The position numbers and the translations under genes were made by a program. DNA of 56,062 bases, taken from the NCBI GenBank assembly GCA_949289145.1, contig CASEML010000071.1, forward strand, positions 1 through 56,062, written 5' to 3'. Shown here in pieces: positions 51,452-56,062 of this stretch. The notes beneath the pieces are model-generated. The model did no database searches. It saw nothing but the letters and a program-made list of their open reading frames with translations, and was not told the DNA's origin. The stretch's first letter is position 1; each line of letters opens with the position of its first letter. The stretch is from an uncultured Eubacteriales bacterium. Lineage in GTDB: Bacteria; Bacillota; Clostridia; Lachnospirales; Lachnospiraceae.

Positions 51452-52439
51452 AAGGATAAATAAGATTTTTCAAAATATATTAATTTGTGGATGTGGGGCA
51501 GTGATTCTGTCAGGTTGTGGGAATGAAGATACTGTTGGTAATGTAAGCGTAAACGATATGGAAATGGAAGCAGGAAGCGTGATTACAGAAGAAGCTCAGG
51601 TTACACAACAGCCAGCCCCCACATTTAAGGAACAGGAACCCATTAACGAAGAAGAACCGGATTATGTCATATCCACAGAGGAAGAAGACGATACAGAGAG
51701 AAGCCCTCTTTTTAAGGAACCGGAGAAAGTGCCTACCGATGAAGAATTGCAGGTTATGTCCACAGAATCTAGTGGCTGGGGGCAAGGAACTCAAGTAGAT
51801 GATTTGAATCGCCCGGTAGGATGTATTCAATATCAGGAGAAGTATGGCAGTCATTCCGTAAGATTTATTATGAATGACAGTGAAGAAAAAAATATATATC
51901 TTACTTTTGATGAAGGATATGAAAACGGATATACAGCGCAGATTTTGGATGTCTTAAAAGAAAAAAATGTAAAAGCAGTATTTTTTATTACTATGGATTA
52001 TGCGAAAAAAGAGCCGGAATTGGTGCAGCGTATGATAGAGGAAGGTCATGTAGTTGGAAATCACAGTGTGACGCATCCTTCCGCTGGTGTATCATCCCTT
52101 TCCTTAGAGGAACAGGAAAATGAAATCATGGAGCTTCATAATTATGTGAAAGAAAATTTTAATTATGAAATGTACTTATTCCGCTGTCCTGCAGGAATTT
52201 TCTCGGAACAGTTTTTAGGTGTGATGGATAAGTGCGGATATACGGGTGTGTTTTGGAGCTTTGCATACCATGACTGGGATCCGGAGAATCAGATGACATA
52301 TGAAGAGGCATTGAAAAAGACAACAGATTGCCTGCATCCGGGAGCTGTTTATCTGCTTCATGCAGTGTCTTCTACGAACACGGCTATTTTAGGGGAATTT
52401 ATTGATAACGCTGTAGCACAGGGTTACACATTTAAATAA
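51429..52439 (+). CDS. Polysaccharide deacetylase lipoprotein (NodB/PdaA-like)
   Basis: 336-aa exported enzyme. A hydrophobic leader (about residues 15-30) ends in a lipobox-like LSGC, so it is probably a lipoprotein. An acidic, Glu/Pro-rich linker of about 100 residues follows. The NodB domain (about 135-336) has YLTFDEGYENGYT (PdaA-type, with Glu in place of the second Asp), the metal HxxxH in GNHSVTHPS and RCPAG. It resembles PdaA/PdaB enzymes that deacetylate peptidoglycan sugars, often for spore cortex. AAAGG 7 nt before the ATG at 51429 supports this start. It overlaps comFB by 23 nt. Confidence 0.92.
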   Translation: MKKKEFIKRINKIFQNILICGCGAVILSGCGNEDTVGNVSVNDMEMEAGSVITEEAQVTQQPAPTFKEQEPINEEEPDYVISTEEEDDTERSPLFKEPEKVPTDEELQVMSTESSGWGQGTQVDDLNRPVGCIQYQEKYGSHSVRFIMNDSEEKNIYLTFDEGYENGYTAQILDVLKEKNVKAVFFITMDYAKKEPELVQRMIEEGHVVGNHSVTHPSAGVSSLSLEEQENEIMELHNYVKENFNYEMYLFRCPAGIFSEQFLGVMDKCGYTGVFWSFAYHDWDPENQMTYEEALKKTTDCLHPGAVYLLHAVSSTNTAILGEFIDNAVAQGYTFK

Positions 52440-52444
52440 TTTAA

Positions 52445-53929
<1,485 letters not shown>

Positions 53930-53945
53930 TATAGGCGGAATGATT

Positions 53946-53975
53946 ATTACCACTCTTCTTATGCAGAGTGGTAAT
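53946..53975 (+). terminator. Terminator-like hairpin after eno
   Basis: ATTACCACTCT (53946-53956) pairs perfectly with AGAGTGGTAAT (53965-53975), 8-nt loop. The T run is missing, so it may be weak. AT-rich direct repeats (AAATATATTTAT) lie at about 54060-54088, before the next gene. Confidence 0.55.
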
Positions 53976-54095
53976 ATAATGCTGTAAAAAAATGTTGAAA
54001 AAAGTGAACACAGCAGCTTGCAAGACTTTTGTTTAAATAGTAGAATATTATTTAATATTAAAATATATTTATTTAAAATATATTTATCAGGCAAA

Positions 54096-54560
54096 ATGAA
54101 AACAAGGGGGATGAAATTGGTAAAGAAGCTGTTGCGTTTTATAAAGTATAATGGGGAAAAAGGAGTGACCATTAAGGTATATTTTTATGCGGCATATTTC
54201 CGAATGTGTATTTTGATTTTAAACAAGAAGCATAATGAAAGATTAGAAAAAATGCTGGGACAACGGGGAAAGGAATCTTCCTACGAAGAAACAAAGGAAA
54301 ACTATCGTATTGCCAAACAGATTTCTAGACAGGTTAACCGTATTGCGGAGCATACTCCTTGGGAAAGCAAATGTATGGTAAGGGCAATGACAGCCCAAAA
54401 ACTTTTAAATGAAAAAGGAATTGAAACTACAATTTATCTTGGCGTAGGTACAAATGAACAGGGCGGTATGCGGGCTCATGCATGGCTGCGTTGTGGAATC
54501 TACTGTGTTACCGGAGGAGGAGATGCAGAATGTGCTGTTGTGGCAAAATTTAAAAAGTAG
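54096..54560 (+). CDS. Lasso-peptide B2-like transglutaminase-fold protein (standalone)
   Basis: 154-aa protein matching the pattern of the lasso peptide B2 protease (McjB C-terminal, Transglut_core3): catalytic Cys in WESKCMVRAMTAQKLLNEKG, then TTIYLGVGTNEQGGMRAHAWLRCG with the catalytic His, and GGGDAE near the end. Lasso B2 cleaves leader peptides together with B1 (a PqqD-like protein) and C (cyclase), but none of these nor a clear precursor is in the window. It could be an orphan peptidase or process another peptide. Start is uncertain: ATG 54096, ATG 54111 or TTG 54117, the last being best placed after AAGGGGG. Confidence 0.75.
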   Translation: MKTRGMKLVKKLLRFIKYNGEKGVTIKVYFYAAYFRMCILILNKKHNERLEKMLGQRGKESSYEETKENYRIAKQISRQVNRIAEHTPWESKCMVRAMTAQKLLNEKGIETTIYLGVGTNEQGGMRAHAWLRCGIYCVTGGGDAECAVVAKFKK

Positions 54561-54635
54561 GGAATGTAGTACTAAATTCTTATAGAAATTTTTGGAAAAT
54601 TTAGATATAATACATACAAATTTAATAAAATAATG

Positions 54636-54717
54636 TGTTAATAGCAAACTTATGGAAACATAAGGACGCAAAGCTGAGGACCTTAGACGTAATAACGTTA
54701 TGGTAGCCGGTTGCCGA
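54636..54717 (+). ncRNA. Cyclic di-GMP-I riboswitch (GEMM)
   Basis: The conserved core of the GEMM/c-di-GMP-I aptamer is plain: GCAAAC at 54644-54649, a hairpin TTATG-GAAA-CATAA with a GNRA loop, GGACGCAAAGCTGAGGACC (54664-54682), a second stem capped by ACGTAATAACGT, and TGGTAGCCGGTTGCCG closing the motif. The GAAA loop and its receptor, and the GACGCAAAGC stretch, are the best-conserved parts of the family. A TATAAT box lies at 54606-54611. A terminator and a secreted-protein gene follow. Confidence 0.95.
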
Positions 54718-54738
54718 AAATAAATGTAATTCAAAAGG

Positions 54739-54791
54739 ATTGCCGATTTTTGTTTGCTATTTTTGATAGCGGAGAAATCGACAATTTTTTT
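54739..54791 (+). terminator. Riboswitch expression-platform terminator
   Basis: ATTGCCGATTT (54739-54749) pairs with AAATCGACAAT (54775-54785), one C-A mismatch, with an inner stem GCTAT/ATAGC (54756-54760, 54766-54770), followed by seven T. AATAGCAAAC of the aptamer (54640-54649) is perfectly complementary to GTTTGCTATT (54752-54761) in this hairpin, giving an alternative antiterminator pairing. Confidence 0.85.
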
Positions 54792-54911
54792 ATGTTAAGG
54801 AAATACTACCAAAAGTCCTGGCAAAATTTATGTGAAAGAAGTTGTGGAAGTTGTACCAAGGAAAAGAATATCTGAATAAGCTATTAGTAAAACAGGACAG
54901 GGGGTTTGAGC

Positions 54912-56062
54912 ATGAAACAAAACAGGACAGGATTTTTGAAAAGAGTAACAAGTACGGTGTTAGTGGGAGGGATTATGGCAAGTACTATACCGGTTATTAA
55001 TGTGCAGGCGGCAACTTCTGCTGCTCAACAGGAATTTCGAAAAGAGTTTGCTAATATGCTGTGTTCTGGAGATGGACAAGTTCACAATATTAGGAAATAT
55101 AATTTAACTTGGAGTGAATATTATGATATTTGTCAGGAAGTACTGGAAAATGAGGGGAAGATCGCATATGAATGTTATATGAACCAGACTACCAATTCCA
55201 CTAAAGATGGAATGTATATGGATACATTTTGGCTCATTAACAGTGATTCTGGCTTTCAGGAACGGTATGCCAGTATGTTGAAATCCATTGAGGAAGTACA
55301 GTCTACTTTGGATGAGAATATGAATGAAGTGGAAAAGGCTTTGTGTATACACGATTATGTTGTAAAACATACAAATTACAGTTTGGATACTTTTTCATGG
55401 ATAGCCGGTGGACCGCTAGGATTGGGATATGGAGTGTGTACAGGATATGCGCGAGCTGTAATTCTGCTGCTGGAATTAGAAGGGATTGAATGTAAGCTGG
55501 TATCAAACAACGGACATGCGTGGGTTGCGGCAAAACTAGATGGAGAATGGTACCATATTGACCCTACATGGGATGATACGAGAAGTACGAAGCCGGGAGT
55601 GGTAACGTCTCACGAATTTTTTGTAAGAAATGATAATGAATTTAGAAATGATCCGAAAAATCCTCATATTGGCTGGTCAGGAAATATATCCAGTTCTGAA
55701 AAATATACAGACTGGTATGTACATGATATTTCAGGGGATATGTTGTATGCTGGAGGATATTGGTATTATGAAAAAAATGGATCTATTGTAAAAAATGACA
55801 TTGAAGGAAATTCCTATCAACTGGTAATCTGCGGTAGTGATTTGAAAATAAAATCCATAGAGAATGGAATATTATCTTACTCAGAAAATGGAAAACTATA
55901 TACAACACAGGTGGATAAATCGACAGCTACGGAATCTACTACAGAAGGAGAAATGATAGAACCAACGGTAACAGTAAATCCGACGGTGACAGCAGTACCG
56001 ACAGAGACAGTCATCCCAACAGTAACGGAAGCTCCCACAGCGACGATAATACCAACAGAGGA
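54912..56062 (+). CDS. Secreted transglutaminase-like protein with Thr/Pro-rich repeats (runs off window)
   Basis: At least 383 aa; the 3' end lies beyond the window. Residues 1-33 form a signal peptide ending in NVQA. A transglutaminase-like (CYK3/YebA-type) domain spans about 35-230: catalytic Cys in GYGVCTGYARAVILL, His in NNGHAWVAAKL and Asp in YHIDPTWDD. A repeat-like region with DWYVHDISG and YWYYEKNGSIVKN follows. From about residue 350 comes a Thr/Pro/Val-rich linker (VTVNPTVTAVPTET and so on), typical of wall-spanning stalks. AGGGGG precedes the ATG. The gene is controlled by the c-di-GMP riboswitch, so it is probably a surface factor linked to attachment or sessile life. Confidence 0.9.
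   Translation, partial: MKQNRTGFLKRVTSTVLVGGIMASTIPVINVQAATSAAQQEFRKEFANMLCSGDGQVHNIRKYNLTWSEYYDICQEVLENEGKIAYECYMNQTTNSTKDGMYMDTFWLINSDSGFQERYASMLKSIEEVQSTLDENMNEVEKALCIHDYVVKHTNYSLDTFSWIAGGPLGLGYGVCTGYARAVILLLELEGIECKLVSNNGHAWVAAKLDGEWYHIDPTWDDTRSTKPGVVTSHEFFVRNDNEFRNDPKNPHIGWSGNISSSEKYTDWYVHDISGDMLYAGGYWYYEKNGSIVKNDIEGNSYQLVICGSDLKIKSIENGILSYSENGKLYTTQVDKSTATESTTEGEMIEPTVTVNPTVTAVPTETVIPTVTEAPTATIIPTE

Noticed and set aside
54018-54095. N-terminal extension of the lasso-B2-like protein
   Set aside because: The stretch is AT-repeat DNA giving a low-complexity Ile/Phe/Tyr-rich peptide with no ribosome site.

Overview
The window looks like a chromosomal stretch of a spore-forming, low-GC anaerobe of the Clostridia, most likely family Lachnospiraceae. 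Reasons: AT-rich DNA with strong Shine-Dalgarno sites, many sporulation and germination genes (spoVAD, spoVAE, spoVB, gpr, spoIIP, sigK), the conserved Firmicutes block rpsT/gpr/spoIIP/lepA/hemW, an oxygen-independent radical-SAM enzyme (HemW), a giant 2-hydroxyacyl-CoA dehydratase activase, and gut-type secreted proteins. The species cannot be named from the sequence alone. I see no rRNA, tRNA, CRISPR array or complete insertion sequence.

Layout. 1-3039: a very AT-rich three-gene FtsX/MacB-like ABC exporter operon. 3127-5566: agmatine-to-putrescine genes (aguA, aguB) and a small DUF6465-like protein. 5650-11686: spoVAD and spoVAE, normally adjacent, separated by an AraC regulator, a GH31 alpha-glucosidase and a MATE pump. 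11782-15203: a YtrA-type GntR/ABC operon with a near-ideal promoter and a candidate operator. 15271-22636: a secreted cysteine-protease-like protein with InlB repeats, SpoVB, cysteine desulfurase, NrdR, an rRNA m5C methyltransferase and a GGDEF-EAL protein. 22697-30890: S20, germination protease, SpoIIP, LepA, HemW, sigma-K (no pro-sequence) and a DEAD-box helicase preceded by an attenuator-like hairpin. 31034-36070: a broken degV, the fluoride channel FluC, UDP-galactopyranose mutase, a PHP phosphoesterase, an ABC-F ATPase and an intergenic repeat element. 36071-43675: purine nucleoside phosphorylase, cytidine deaminase, HisRS and a polyphosphate cluster (Ppx-like, PPK1, HAD, HD). 43773-53929: dehydratase activase fusion, CorA with a structured leader, a rhomboid-like protein, a sigma-factor-like protein without DNA-binding parts, ComFB, a polysaccharide deacetylase and enolase. 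54096-56062: a lone lasso-B2-like protein, then a c-di-GMP-I riboswitch with terminator in front of a secreted transglutaminase-like protein that runs off the window.

Most notable points. (1) A c-di-GMP-I riboswitch with a visible terminator and a perfect 10-nt alternative pairing, controlling a surface transglutaminase; the same window has an EAL phosphodiesterase with a degenerate GGDEF domain and a ComFB homologue. (2) A long hairpin that buries the spoVAD Shine-Dalgarno site, with a sigma-G-like promoter placed so that its transcript would start inside the loop and escape the hairpin. (3) A family of intergenic repeats built on CAGTTCAG/CTGAACTG ends at four places; two copies overlap stop codons and one is flanked by 12-bp direct repeats. 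(4) A sigma-70-like protein that keeps core-binding-like parts but has no visible -10 or -35 recognition regions. (5) A terminator-like hairpin at the very 5' end of the DEAD-box helicase transcript, and a 25-codon leader ORF plus hairpin in front of corA.

Limits: all domain calls are by eye, without alignments or structure prediction. Promoters and hairpins were matched by hand.
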